64,000 nt of DNA from Holophagales bacterium (GTDB lineage Bacteria; Acidobacteriota; Thermoanaerobaculia; Multivoradales; Multivoraceae): positions 248,001 to 312,000 of the forward strand of contig VXZQ01000007.1 in assembly GCA_009845425.1 (NCBI GenBank), read 5' to 3'. Of the stretch, positions 44,921-52,775 are shown piece after piece. Below the pieces are notes generated by a model. It searched no databases. It was given only the letters and a program-made list of their open reading frames with translations, and was not told where the DNA came from. The position numbers were made by a program, and so were the translations under genes. How positions within the stretch are numbered: position 1 is the stretch's first letter; each line of letters opens with the position of its first letter.

Positions 44921-47001
44921 CGGGACGGCTCCGCTGGCGCGTCGCCCGGTGTTTCCTCGATCAGCTCGTGGTAGAGGCCGAGGTAGTAGGGCAAGAGGAA
45001 GCTGGCGCCGTCGGCCAGGTAGCGGCCCTGGCCGCCGTGGTCGAGTCGCCAGGGGTCGTGATTCCAGTGGTTGACGAAGCGCTCGTCGATCGGCAGTACG
45101 CGGCCGTTCAGCAGGTGACCGCGAACGCCACGGCGCTCTTCCTGGTCTCGCAGCAGGACGACGTCGAGCCGGTGGCTGTTCGAGAGCGCCCAGTCGAAGC
45201 GGTCGAGCGGGTAGAGGACCAGGCTTTCCACCGCGTCGTCGAGCGGGTAGTCGTCGCGACGGTAGGTCTCGTCGTCGAAGGCGTCACGGTAGCCGTTGCC
45301 GTCGATGGCGGCGGCGTGGATGAAGTCGAACAGGGGATTCCGCTCCGGCTGCAGGACCTTCCAGTACTGGCGCAGCGAGTGGGCGACGACGCTCCGCACC
45401 GCCTCGTCCCGCTCGTACTGCAGGAGGTGGTAGAAGTTCATGAACGCCATCTCATCGTCCGACTGGTTGCCGGTGCCGGGGCCGCTCTGGACCTTGGGGT
45501 TGCGCAGGTTGGCCAGGTAGGCGTGGTCGTCGAGGAGACTTCGGGCGGCGTCGGCGTAGCGCGCCCCGCGGTTGGGCTCGCTCATGTGCTCGGCGATCCG
45601 CAGGTAGGTCAGGTAGGAAAGCGAGTTGAGGCCACGCTCCTCCCACCAGTCCTGGTCATGGTTCAGTTGCTCGGGGCCGAAGACGGCCCAGCGGGTGCGC
45701 TGCCCGTCATGGTCGACGAGAGCGCCGTCGCCGTCGATCAGGTGGTCGACGATCGCGAGCACCGTCTCGCGGACCTCGGCACGCTCGCCGTCGCTGTCCG
45801 CGACCAGGTCGTAGTACAGGCCGTAGAAGAAGAAGTGGCCGTCCAGCTCGTCGGAGCTCGTGTCGCTCTTCCAGTACCACTTGCCGTCGGCGCTGGTGGG
45901 CCAGCGGGGATCGATGACCTTCCACAGGCCGTCGCGTTCCTGGCGGAACCGGCGGTCGCTCTCGACCCGGCCGGCGTTGGGGTCCGGGCCGTCAGCCGGC
46001 AGGATGGTGCGGGCGACGAAGCCGGGCCTGGCCGGCGGCGTGCCGCCCTGGGTCACGAGCTGCAGGAAGCGCAGCGCCTCGAACGCCCGGCGTGCGTTCT
46101 CGCGCGCTTCCGTCTCGCCGGTGACGGCCCAGCGGAGGCACTCCGCGGCCCCGTACATCGAGGTCCAGAGGCCGTCGTTGTCGCTGTCGGACTGGCGGAA
46201 CGCCGACGTGTCGCCGGGGTTCTCGAGGGCGACACCCAGCACGTAACCGTAGGGCGTGCGGCGATGGAAGCGCTCGATCGCCTGGTGGAAGCGTTCCGCT
46301 TTCTGCCGCAAGGTCGTCGGACGCAGGTGGATCACTCCAGGCCCGGCGGGGGTCTCGACCCCCACAGTGCCGTCCCGGTCGACCTGGACTTCCAGCACGT
46401 GGTCGTGAGGCAGCCAGCGCCGTCCCTGTCGGTACTGCCAGCGGGGCGGCTCGTCCGGGGAAGCGCCAGGGATCAGACGGACGAGGCCGCGGGTCGTTCC
46501 CGCCCAGATCGAGCCGTCCGGCGCCGCGGCGAGGCTAGTGAAGTCGTTCCACGGCAGACCGTCGGTCCGGTCGTAGAGCCGCCACTCACTTGTGACTTCG
46601 TCGAGAGCGCCCAGGCCCTGAGGCGAGGCGAACCACAGCCTGCCGTCGTAGTCGAACTCCACTGCCCGCACGTCGACGGGCGCCCAACTCCGGTCACCGT
46701 CGCGCGGGAACAGGCGCCGCCAGACCGTCTCGGAGCCGTCCCGCAGGTAGACGCCGGAGGACGTGGCGGCCGCGACCCGGATCGCGGCATCCGTGATGAC
46801 CTCGCGGACATCGCCGGGAGCGTCGAGTGTGCGGGCGGGGGATGGCGCGGCCGCGGGCGAAGCGTCGTCGGCGTCGGTTGGCGGCTCGTACTCCGCGACC
46901 TGCTGCAGGAAAGGCTCGATGCGAACCGGCAGTTCGGTCTGTGCCGCCAGGGCGAGCGGCGAGAGAAGGAAGGCGAGAAGCGATGCTGTGCGGAGGTTCA
47001 C
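44917..47001 (-). CDS. Large exported protein with regulator-propeller repeats
   Basis: A 694-residue protein with a signal peptide (TASLLAFLLSPLALAAQ). Residues ~100-190 have two-component-regulator propeller blades (VRAVEFDYDGRLWFASPQGL; TSLAAAPDGSIWAGTTRGLV). The larger C-terminal part is helical and Trp/Tyr-rich (GLWTSMYGAAECLRWAVTGE, LNHDQDWWEERGLNSLSYLT, VLYPLDRFDWALSNSHRLDV), reminiscent of alpha/alpha-toroid glycan enzymes, but I cannot name a family. It heads the chain with the isomerase and symporter, so a role in glycan degradation is plausible. Confidence 0.7.
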   Translation of the reverse strand: MNLRTASLLAFLLSPLALAAQTELPVRIEPFLQQVAEYEPPTDADDASPAAAPSPARTLDAPGDVREVITDAAIRVAAATSSGVYLRDGSETVWRRLFPRDGDRSWAPVDVRAVEFDYDGRLWFASPQGLGALDEVTSEWRLYDRTDGLPWNDFTSLAAAPDGSIWAGTTRGLVRLIPGASPDEPPRWQYRQGRRWLPHDHVLEVQVDRDGTVGVETPAGPGVIHLRPTTLRQKAERFHQAIERFHRRTPYGYVLGVALENPGDTSAFRQSDSDNDGLWTSMYGAAECLRWAVTGETEARENARRAFEALRFLQLVTQGGTPPARPGFVARTILPADGPDPNAGRVESDRRFRQERDGLWKVIDPRWPTSADGKWYWKSDTSSDELDGHFFFYGLYYDLVADSDGERAEVRETVLAIVDHLIDGDGALVDHDGQRTRWAVFGPEQLNHDQDWWEERGLNSLSYLTYLRIAEHMSEPNRGARYADAARSLLDDHAYLANLRNPKVQSGPGTGNQSDDEMAFMNFYHLLQYERDEAVRSVVAHSLRQYWKVLQPERNPLFDFIHAAAIDGNGYRDAFDDETYRRDDYPLDDAVESLVLYPLDRFDWALSNSHRLDVVLLRDQEERRGVRGHLLNGRVLPIDERFVNHWNHDPWRLDHGGQGRYLADGASFLLPYYLGLYHELIEETPGDAPAEPSR

Positions 47002-47069
47002 CTGGCGAAGCCTAGCGCCGCCGCGCTGGTTGTGGGGTCGGCGCGCCCGGGCGGAGCGGTCGGTTTGGC

Positions 47070-47450
47070 TCAGGCGCGAACGGTCCGCACACCGTACAGC
47101 GGAAAGTGCGTGTCGCGTGTGACGACAGTCAGTCCCTCGGCTTGAGCCTGGGCGATCAGGAAGCGGTCGAACGGATCCTTGTGGTGCCGCGGAAGGCGAG
47201 CGGCCAACTCCGCGTGATGGAAGGTCAGCGGCAGGTGGGTGAAGCCCTTTTCGTCGACCAGCACGGCCAGGTCGTCGGGTGCCTCCATCTTCCCTTTCAG
47301 CCGCTTGACCGTAATCTCCCATGCGGAAATGGCGCTGACGAAGATCTGGTTGCGGGGATCTTCGATTGCGGCACGCGACGCTGTTCTCAGTCTGCCGGTT
47401 TCGGACAGGCACCACAGGAACGCATGCGTGTCGAGCAGCAGTCGTTCCAC
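47070..47450 (-). CDS. VapC-type PIN-domain toxin
   Basis: A 126-residue PIN ribonuclease: MERLLLDTHAFLWCL (Asp7), ISAWEITVKRLKGKM (Glu45), DPFDRFLIAQAQAEGLTVVT (Asp95) and TRD (Asp113) make the four-acid metal site. VapC toxins cut tRNA or rRNA. The antitoxin gene ends 2 bp upstream on the same strand. Confidence 0.9.
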   Translation of the reverse strand: MERLLLDTHAFLWCLSETGRLRTASRAAIEDPRNQIFVSAISAWEITVKRLKGKMEAPDDLAVLVDEKGFTHLPLTFHHAELAARLPRHHKDPFDRFLIAQAQAEGLTVVTRDTHFPLYGVRTVRA

Positions 47451-47452
47451 CG

Positions 47453-47707
47453 TCAGGTTTCGTCCGGGAAGATCTTCGAGTTCATGAGCTCCTCGAAGAG
47501 TTCCTCGTCCGGCTCATCGAAGTCCGGCGCCATCCAGATCTTCCCTTCCAGACCTCCCAGCTTGCGGGGTTCCAGCTTCTTCTCGCGGTAGGGCTCGAGC
47601 CGCAGATACGGCTCTCCCGCCTTGGCGATGACGATCTCCTCGCCTTCCCAGGCCAGCCTGCCCAGGCGCGAGAGTTGTGATTTCGCTTCGTGCATGTTCA
47701 CCTTCAT
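47453..47707 (-). CDS. Phd/YefM-family antitoxin of the VapC toxin
   Basis: An 84-residue protein with the Phd-type N-terminus (MKVNMHEAKSQLSRLGRLAW, EGEEIVIAKAGEPYLRLEPY) that binds operator DNA, and an acidic C-terminus (APDFDEPDEELFEELM) suited to neutralise the PIN toxin. It precedes vapC and probably represses the shared promoter together with the toxin. A 10-bp direct repeat just upstream is a candidate operator. Confidence 0.86.
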   Translation of the reverse strand: MKVNMHEAKSQLSRLGRLAWEGEEIVIAKAGEPYLRLEPYREKKLEPRKLGGLEGKIWMAPDFDEPDEELFEELMNSKIFPDET

Positions 47708-47732
47708 CCGTTTCTCCCCTCCAGAATCCGGC

Positions 47733-47752
47733 CTGGCTAAGTCTGGCTAAGT
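47733..47752. repeat. 10-bp tandem direct repeat upstream of the VapBC operon
   Basis: CTGGCTAAGT occurs twice without a gap, at 47733-47742 and 47743-47752, beginning 26 bp upstream of the antitoxin start and in the divergent gap to the GNAT gene at 47804. The 10-bp period puts both copies on the same face of the helix, as expected for cooperative repressor binding. Confidence 0.5.
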
Positions 47753-47803
47753 CTCGTTCCGCCGTCAAGCAGGAGCGGCATTTCTCATGGCAGAGTCGTC
47801 GCC

Positions 47804-48832
47804 ATGGCGGACACGCGACTCCGCGTACTGCGCGACGGCGAGATCGAGGTTCTGCTCGACCTGCTGGACGGCTGGCCCTTCCCCGACGGCCAGCGGGGGC
47901 GGAACTTCTTCCGACGCTACGTCGAGCTCGATCCTGCCTTCGAACCGCGTAACGTCTGGGTGGCCGAGCAAGGCGGCGAACTGGTTTCGTGCGTGCAGAT
48001 CTTCCCGCGACGGGTGCGGATCGGCGGCAAAGTGCTTCCGATGGGTGGGATCGGCAGCGTGTTCACGCGCCCCGACTCGCGGCGACAGGGAGTAGCAGGC
48101 GCTCTGCTCGAGCGGACGATCGACGCGATGCGTGAGAGAGGGATGGTGCTCTCGTATCTCCTGGCTGAACGGCTGCGGTGGTACGGGCAGTACGGCTACC
48201 GGCCCTGGTCGCGCGGTTGGCGCACGCTGCACTGGTCGCAGGTTGACGGCTCGCTGCCTCGGGACGTCCGTCGCTACGACCCGGTGGCCGACGCGGGCGA
48301 ACTGGAGCGTCTATGGAGCGTCTACGCCGGCGGCGCTGCTGGCGCACGACTGAACGGCATCGTCGACCGCGGCTCTGCGCAGGACTGGCAGAGCAGCTTC
48401 CGGCTTGCAGGCACGCCGGAGGAGGACATCTGGGTCGCGGACGACGGATCTCGTAGAGCGGCCTACCTGCGCGTCGCCGACTTCGGCGGCCGGCTACGCG
48501 TCCTGGAGTGGGGCCGCGAGCGGGATGCAGCGCCGGCCTTGTGCGGGTTACTGGCCGCTGCCATGACAGGGCGGAGCGTCGAATCGATCCGGATGCCCCT
48601 GATTCGGGACGAAACCCTGGAAGGCTTGCTGGGCGCCGCCGGCACTCGGATCGACGCCCGGCCGGCATGGGATGAGTTGCCGCCGGAGGCGACGCCTCCC
48701 GCCACCTGGATGGTCCGTAGCCTGGACGACGAGGCGTTCGCGAGGCGGTTGAGTACGGCGAACGAGGGTGATCTCCTCGCCCGTTTCCTGCCCCCCGAGC
48801 GTTTCGCCCTCTGGGAGGCGGATCGGTTCTAG
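47804..48832 (+). CDS. GNAT/Eis-like N-acetyltransferase
   Basis: A 342-residue protein. The N-terminal half is a GNAT domain: VSCVQIFPRRVRIGGKVLPM, GGIGSVFTRPDSRRQGVAGA (the CoA-binding R-x-x-G-x-A) and LLAERLRWYGQYGYRPWSRG. The C-terminal half resembles the second, catalytically silent acetyltransferase/SCP2-like part of Eis-type proteins (LRVADFGGRLRVLEWGRERD). The acceptor is unknown. Its stop interlocks with that of the convergent DHFR-like gene at 48829-48832. Confidence 0.84.
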   Translation: MADTRLRVLRDGEIEVLLDLLDGWPFPDGQRGRNFFRRYVELDPAFEPRNVWVAEQGGELVSCVQIFPRRVRIGGKVLPMGGIGSVFTRPDSRRQGVAGALLERTIDAMRERGMVLSYLLAERLRWYGQYGYRPWSRGWRTLHWSQVDGSLPRDVRRYDPVADAGELERLWSVYAGGAAGARLNGIVDRGSAQDWQSSFRLAGTPEEDIWVADDGSRRAAYLRVADFGGRLRVLEWGRERDAAPALCGLLAAAMTGRSVESIRMPLIRDETLEGLLGAAGTRIDARPAWDELPPEATPPATWMVRSLDDEAFARRLSTANEGDLLARFLPPERFALWEADRF

Positions 48833-49353
48833 GCGCGCTCCACGGAGTAGACCAGGTCGACAGTGCCCGTCTCCTTGTAGACGTCCTGTGCCTGGAGTTC
48901 GAGCTTGATCCGCGGTGCCGGTTCGGCGATCAGCGGAACGCCTCCGCCGAGAATCGTTGGAATCACCGCGACCTCCACCGTGTCGACGAGACCCGCCTCG
49001 GCGAGGCTACGGAACAGCGACCCACCGCCGAACAGCCAGATGTCCTTCTTGCCGTCCTCCTCGCGCAGGGATTGGACGACCTCCTTCCAGTCGTCGCCGA
49101 CGATCGTGAGGTTCTTGTAGTCGGCCTGCCGGAGGGTGCGCGAGAACACGAAGGTCCGCACGCCGGGCATCGAACCCCGGTCCTGCCCGCCGGTGCTCTC
49201 GAAGGTCTTCCGGCCGACCAGGTAGGTGTCGAACTCGCCGTACAGCTCGGCGAAATCGTAGTCCGGATCGATGACGATCCAGTCCGCTTCGCCGTTGGGC
49301 CCGGCGATGTAGCCGTCCAGGCTCATGGCTACGCAGTAGCGAACCCGTCTCAT
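48829..49353 (-). CDS. Dihydrofolate reductase/RibD C-terminal-like protein
   Basis: A 174-residue reductase-fold protein: VRYCVAMSLDGYIAGPNGEA at the N-terminus, YLVGRKTFEST with the NADP-contact region, DIWLFGGGSLFRSLAEAGLV for cofactor binding and VAVIPTILGGGVPLI typical of RibD_C-like DHFR homologues (YyaP/YwjB type). The substrate is unproven and it is probably not the housekeeping DHFR. It starts 1 bp after the PhzF-like stop, so the two are co-transcribed. Confidence 0.86.
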   Translation of the reverse strand: MRRVRYCVAMSLDGYIAGPNGEADWIVIDPDYDFAELYGEFDTYLVGRKTFESTGGQDRGSMPGVRTFVFSRTLRQADYKNLTIVGDDWKEVVQSLREEDGKKDIWLFGGGSLFRSLAEAGLVDTVEVAVIPTILGGGVPLIAEPAPRIKLELQAQDVYKETGTVDLVYSVERA

Positions 49354-49354
49354 G

Positions 49355-50146
49355 TCACGCCAGCAAGTCCGCGCGCATGACGGTTACGGCCTGGCCGCTT
49401 AGCTGCACACGGTCGCCGCGGACAGCGCAGCGGACCTCGCCTCCGCGTTCCGAGGCCTGCCACGCCGTGAACGAGTCCTGGCCGAGCCGCCGGTGCCAAT
49501 AGGGAGCCAGGCAGCAGTGGGCGGAACCAGTGACCGGATCCTCGTCGATTCCGGCGCCGGGCGCGAAGAACCGGGACACGAAGTCGAACCCTTCAGTCTC
49601 TGCCCGAGCGGTAACGATCACTCCTCGAACGCCGAGCTGCCGCAGGCGTCCGAAGTCCGGCGCCAGACTTCGCAACGTGCCCTCGGAGCCGACCTCCACG
49701 AGGTAGTCGAAGCGGTTCCTGCCGATGTAGGCCGGCTCGGCCCCGAGTGCGTCAGCGAGACCTGCGGGCGCCGTTGTCGGCTCGTCCGGCTCGGTCGGGA
49801 AGTCCATCTCGATCCAGCCGTTCCGCGGGACCGCGGTGAGCGTCCCGGAGAGCGTGTGGAACACGGCCGCCACCGTTGGTTCCAGGTGCCCCGCTTCCCA
49901 CAGCACATGGGCGCTTGCCAGCGTTCCGTGGCCGCAGAGGTCGATCTCAACCGTCGGCGTGAACCAGCGCAGGTCGAACGAACCATCGTCGCGGCGCACC
50001 AGGAAGGCGGTCTCCGAGAGGTTCATCTCGCGAGCGACTCGTTGCATCCACGCCTCGTCAGCCGGACCTTGCAACAGGCAGACCGCGGCCGGGTTGCCTC
50101 CGAAGGGCTCGCTCGTGAAGGCGTCTACCTGGGTAATCGTCAGCAT
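49355..50146 (-). CDS. PhzF-family isomerase
   Basis: A 263-residue protein of the phenazine biosynthesis-like/diaminopimelate epimerase fold: DAFTSEPFGGNPAAVCLL, MNLSETAFL with the catalytic-type Glu, FTPTVEIDLCGHGTLASAHV and IDEDPVTGSAHCCLAPYW. No other phenazine genes are present, so an unspecified isomerase is the best call. ATG 50146 is preferred over an upstream TTG at 50158. Confidence 0.88.
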   Translation of the reverse strand: MLTITQVDAFTSEPFGGNPAAVCLLQGPADEAWMQRVAREMNLSETAFLVRRDDGSFDLRWFTPTVEIDLCGHGTLASAHVLWEAGHLEPTVAAVFHTLSGTLTAVPRNGWIEMDFPTEPDEPTTAPAGLADALGAEPAYIGRNRFDYLVEVGSEGTLRSLAPDFGRLRQLGVRGVIVTARAETEGFDFVSRFFAPGAGIDEDPVTGSAHCCLAPYWHRRLGQDSFTAWQASERGGEVRCAVRGDRVQLSGQAVTVMRADLLA

Positions 50147-50185
50147 CGTTGGACCCAACGTGCCGGCCGGTGGTAAGAGTCAGGC

Positions 50186-50281
50186 ATGGCAGAAGAGAAC
50201 AACGCGGAGCCTAATCTGTTTGCACGTTCCGTCGTGCTTCGTGGTCCCGGTGTAGAGGCCGGGGAGGTGATCCGGAGCTAG
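50186..50281 (+). other. Short ORF, possible gene remnant
   Basis: A 31-codon frame starts ATG 50186 (MAEENNAEPNLFARSVVLRG) and ends at TAG 50279-50281. Directly after it another frame reads EDSIGVLRNALVGLAQSARW to a stop near 50347. Together they resemble a frameshifted remnant of a small gene filling the 234-bp gap 50147-50380. Nothing else is seen in this gap. Confidence 0.3.
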
Positions 50282-50380
50282 CCTGAGGATTCGATTGGTG
50301 TCCTTCGGAACGCCCTCGTCGGGCTGGCCCAATCCGCCCGCTGGTGAGTGAGAGAAGCGCCTTCGGCATTGGCGAAGCTG

Positions 50381-52408
50381 CTAGCCGTCCCGCAGCTCTC
50401 TCGCTTCTTTGATGTCGATCCTGGCCTTGTGTCCGTGCCTTTCGAGAAGGTGCAGGAGGTGGGCGCCGCCCATCAGCGTGAGAGGCTTGTCTTTAGCAAA
50501 GGCGTAGGCATCGGGTCCGTAATCCGAAGTCGTCACTAGAATCCCCTTCGTCGCGCCCTCGTTGACTACAGTTCCGTAGAGGTCTCGCACTGCTGCGACA
50601 CCCACAGGATTCGTATAGCGCTTGGCCTGAATGACAATCTTCCCTCCCCGTATAGGGTCTGGGTCGAAGGCGATTGCATCCACTCCGCCATCTCTGCTTG
50701 CTTGTGTCACCTTCACTTCGCCGTCGCTCGCTAGGAACTCTTGTTCGAAGACCTCGCGAATCAAGTGCTCAAAGTCCTCCCAGTCCATCAGCGCCAGGTT
50801 GACGGAATCGTCGAGTGTGTCGACCAGGTCACGGGAGGACACGAAGCGGCCATCGTCGCGGCTGAGCTCGATGATCGGTGCGACTGGTGTGAGGCTATGG
50901 AGCTTCGAGCTTCCGATACCCTTCAGCGACTTGAAGCATGCCTTTGGGTCCACGCGACCGAGGTTGATGTCTTGAAACTCGGCGCGAGATGTATGCAGAG
51001 ATAGCACGCAGGCAGTCGTCTCTTGGCCTGTCGTGCGGTCGATGGAGGTCACATATCCGTTGAAGGCCACTGCATCACAAGCTCCGGCCTCGTCCGATGC
51101 GAAGATCTCATGTACCGTCCTGAGGACGAGCTGATAAAGCAGCGAGTCGTACAGTCGGCGGAGATGAGCGTCGGACAGTAACTTCTCTTTGAGCTCGTCG
51201 CGAGCCTGGATGTACCGGACCTCTTGGAGACGGGGGATGTCGTCGAGCGGAGGAAGAGAGTAGGAGACTACGAGCGTTAGGGTCTCCTCCGCGTATGCGA
51301 GTTCGAAGGACTGGGGCATCCAGTCGGGATAGCTGGAGGCAGCCAATACTCTCTGACAATACTCCTCGACTGCTTCTGGATCTTTCGCCTTGTAGCGTAG
51401 CCGTTCTTGATCAACGGCGTCGTTTCGCGCCGCCTGAGCGCGGAAGAAGTCCGTGCGACGGGATCGCCAGTCCTCTAGGTCCCGCGCGTGTTGGTTCAGA
51501 TCACTATCGTGGGCTTCGTCGATGAGGGAGAGCTGGCGGAGCCAACTGTCGTGCGCTTCCTTGAACTTGAGTGACGCTTCCTCCTTCTTCGTGGCGGCTC
51601 GTGCAGGAATGAAGCGATCCAAGAGGCCGATTCGCGTTTGGAACTCGCTCGAATCAGGGGAAGGCTCGGGCGGCTGGGGCGGCTTGATGGGCGCGCTCGG
51701 TTTGGCATCGGGGAATGGAGCATGGCTCTTCAGGTGCTCCCAATCGAGAGGTGCAGCCGACAAACCGCTTCGCAGCGTGGCCTCGAGAGCTTCAAGGCTC
51801 GCGGTGGCATCGGCCGTCCGAGTGGTTGCGGTCCACTGTTTGTTCCACTTGTCGGCGAGGGCGACCGCCTTCGGCCAGACGATGCTCTCTTCACGACCCG
51901 TGATCAGGCGGTACTGGTCGAGACCGTCATGCCGTACTTCGACTCGATAGGAGGCCGTACCCCTGCTGGAGTACGAGACTTCGACTGGGCTTATCTGCGC
52001 TTCCATTGGGGGATCATATCTCTCGGTTGGCGGGCATTCGTTCACGACTTGGGCGGCTAGCGAGATGTCGCTCCGACCGATGCCTTGTCGGTACGTGCCT
52101 CGGCCTTCTTGCTCCGGTGCTTCGGCTTGACCCGGCCCTTCATCAGCAGTACTCGAGCTACCTGTTCGTGCGTCGCGCCGCCGTAGTCGGGGTTGAGTCC
52201 TCCCTGTTTCCTCCTTGGTGCGTTTCCACAGGCCCTCAAGGATGAACCCGGCAAGAACGAAGGGAAGCAGAATGACTGCAGGAAAGACGAGAAACAAGGC
52301 CACGGCAATCATGCCGTCGATACCCCCGTAGCTGGCGCTGACCGCAAGGAAGAACGCGGTTACCACGGCGAGAGCCGCAACGACCTTCTTCATGCACCCG
52401 CCCGCCAA
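50381..52408 (-). CDS. Membrane-anchored Mrr-type restriction endonuclease-like protein
   Basis: A 675-residue protein. Two hydrophobic helices lie within residues ~8-60 (VVAALAVVTAFFLAVSAS; MIAVALFLVFPAVILLPFVL). A charged, partly coiled middle follows, then a region with a helix-hairpin-helix-like KGIGSSKL. The C-terminal ~130 residues are an Mrr_cat nuclease: DWEDFEHLIREVFEQEF, GGVDAIA (Asp ~577) and VIQAKRY (Q-x-K ~594-596). Mrr proteins cleave modified DNA. TTG 52408 has GGGGAGG with a 5-nt spacer; ATG 52393 is the alternative. Base composition is lower in G+C than the surroundings, which suggests transfer. Confidence 0.8.
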   Translation of the reverse strand: MAGGCMKKVVAALAVVTAFFLAVSASYGGIDGMIAVALFLVFPAVILLPFVLAGFILEGLWKRTKEETGRTQPRLRRRDARTGSSSTADEGPGQAEAPEQEGRGTYRQGIGRSDISLAAQVVNECPPTERYDPPMEAQISPVEVSYSSRGTASYRVEVRHDGLDQYRLITGREESIVWPKAVALADKWNKQWTATTRTADATASLEALEATLRSGLSAAPLDWEHLKSHAPFPDAKPSAPIKPPQPPEPSPDSSEFQTRIGLLDRFIPARAATKKEEASLKFKEAHDSWLRQLSLIDEAHDSDLNQHARDLEDWRSRRTDFFRAQAARNDAVDQERLRYKAKDPEAVEEYCQRVLAASSYPDWMPQSFELAYAEETLTLVVSYSLPPLDDIPRLQEVRYIQARDELKEKLLSDAHLRRLYDSLLYQLVLRTVHEIFASDEAGACDAVAFNGYVTSIDRTTGQETTACVLSLHTSRAEFQDINLGRVDPKACFKSLKGIGSSKLHSLTPVAPIIELSRDDGRFVSSRDLVDTLDDSVNLALMDWEDFEHLIREVFEQEFLASDGEVKVTQASRDGGVDAIAFDPDPIRGGKIVIQAKRYTNPVGVAAVRDLYGTVVNEGATKGILVTTSDYGPDAYAFAKDKPLTLMGGAHLLHLLERHGHKARIDIKEARELRDG

Positions 52409-52560
52409 GCGGTCCTCCCCTTGAGTTCGGCGATCGTGTTCGTCTTTGCCACACTGTTTTCGCTTGTACCGTCCGTCCCGAGCGCAGGTAGAACCGCTCG
52501 CCGTTGGGCCACACCACTTCCGGTGAGCCTTGTCGGAGCGTAGTGTGTCGTTTCTGCCAT
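52390..52560 (-). CDS. Possible 56-residue leader protein upstream of the Mrr-type gene
   Basis: ATG 52560 has GGAG and AGGAC just upstream (ACCGGAGACAGGAC). The frame (MAETTHYAPTRLTGSGVAQR at the N-terminus, ELKGRTAWRAGA at the end) stops at TGA 52390-52392, overlapping the Mrr gene's internal ATG as ATGA. No family is recognised. Another frame of the same stretch reads PEVVWPNGERFYLRSGRT and also looks protein-like, so a frameshifted remnant cannot be excluded. Confidence 0.35.
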   Translation of the reverse strand: MAETTHYAPTRLTGSGVAQRRAVLPALGTDGTSENSVAKTNTIAELKGRTAWRAGA

Positions 52561-52775
52561 GTCCTGTCTCCGGTCAAGAGTAGCCGAGCTCGTGACGGTG
52601 CGTTCCCTCTGTTTGGACGATTGCCATAGCAAGAGGTCGCGACGCCCGCTCGCGAGGGCATGAACAGCGGGGGCGCGGCGATCTCGTCCAGGTGTCTGCC
52701 TGGCCGGGCGTTTACCCTTCTGGCAGCCGCTCCTGGGGGACTCGGCCGGGGCTTCCGGTGCGATACGGTGAAGCG
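52409..52775. other. Divergent gap between the Mrr-type gene and the next gene
   Basis: Apart from the possible 56-residue ORF (to 52560) I see no gene. The stretch 52561-52775 should contain divergent promoters for the Mrr unit and the unknown gene at 52776, but no consensus box is convincing. Confidence 0.4.
52414..52420 (-). promoter_or_regulatory. Shine-Dalgarno supporting the TTG start of the Mrr-type gene
   Basis: GGGGAGG on the minus strand is separated by ACCGC (5 nt) from TTG 52408. The in-frame ATG 52393 is 20 nt away, too far for this site. Confidence 0.5.

Noticed and set aside
44695..47145. 816-codon open frame on the plus strand
   Set aside because: Antisense shadow of the propeller protein at 44917-47001, with a low-complexity Val/Arg/Asp composition.
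49355..50146. Phenazine biosynthesis locus
   Set aside because: Only a PhzF-family isomerase is present; none of the other phenazine genes lie nearby.
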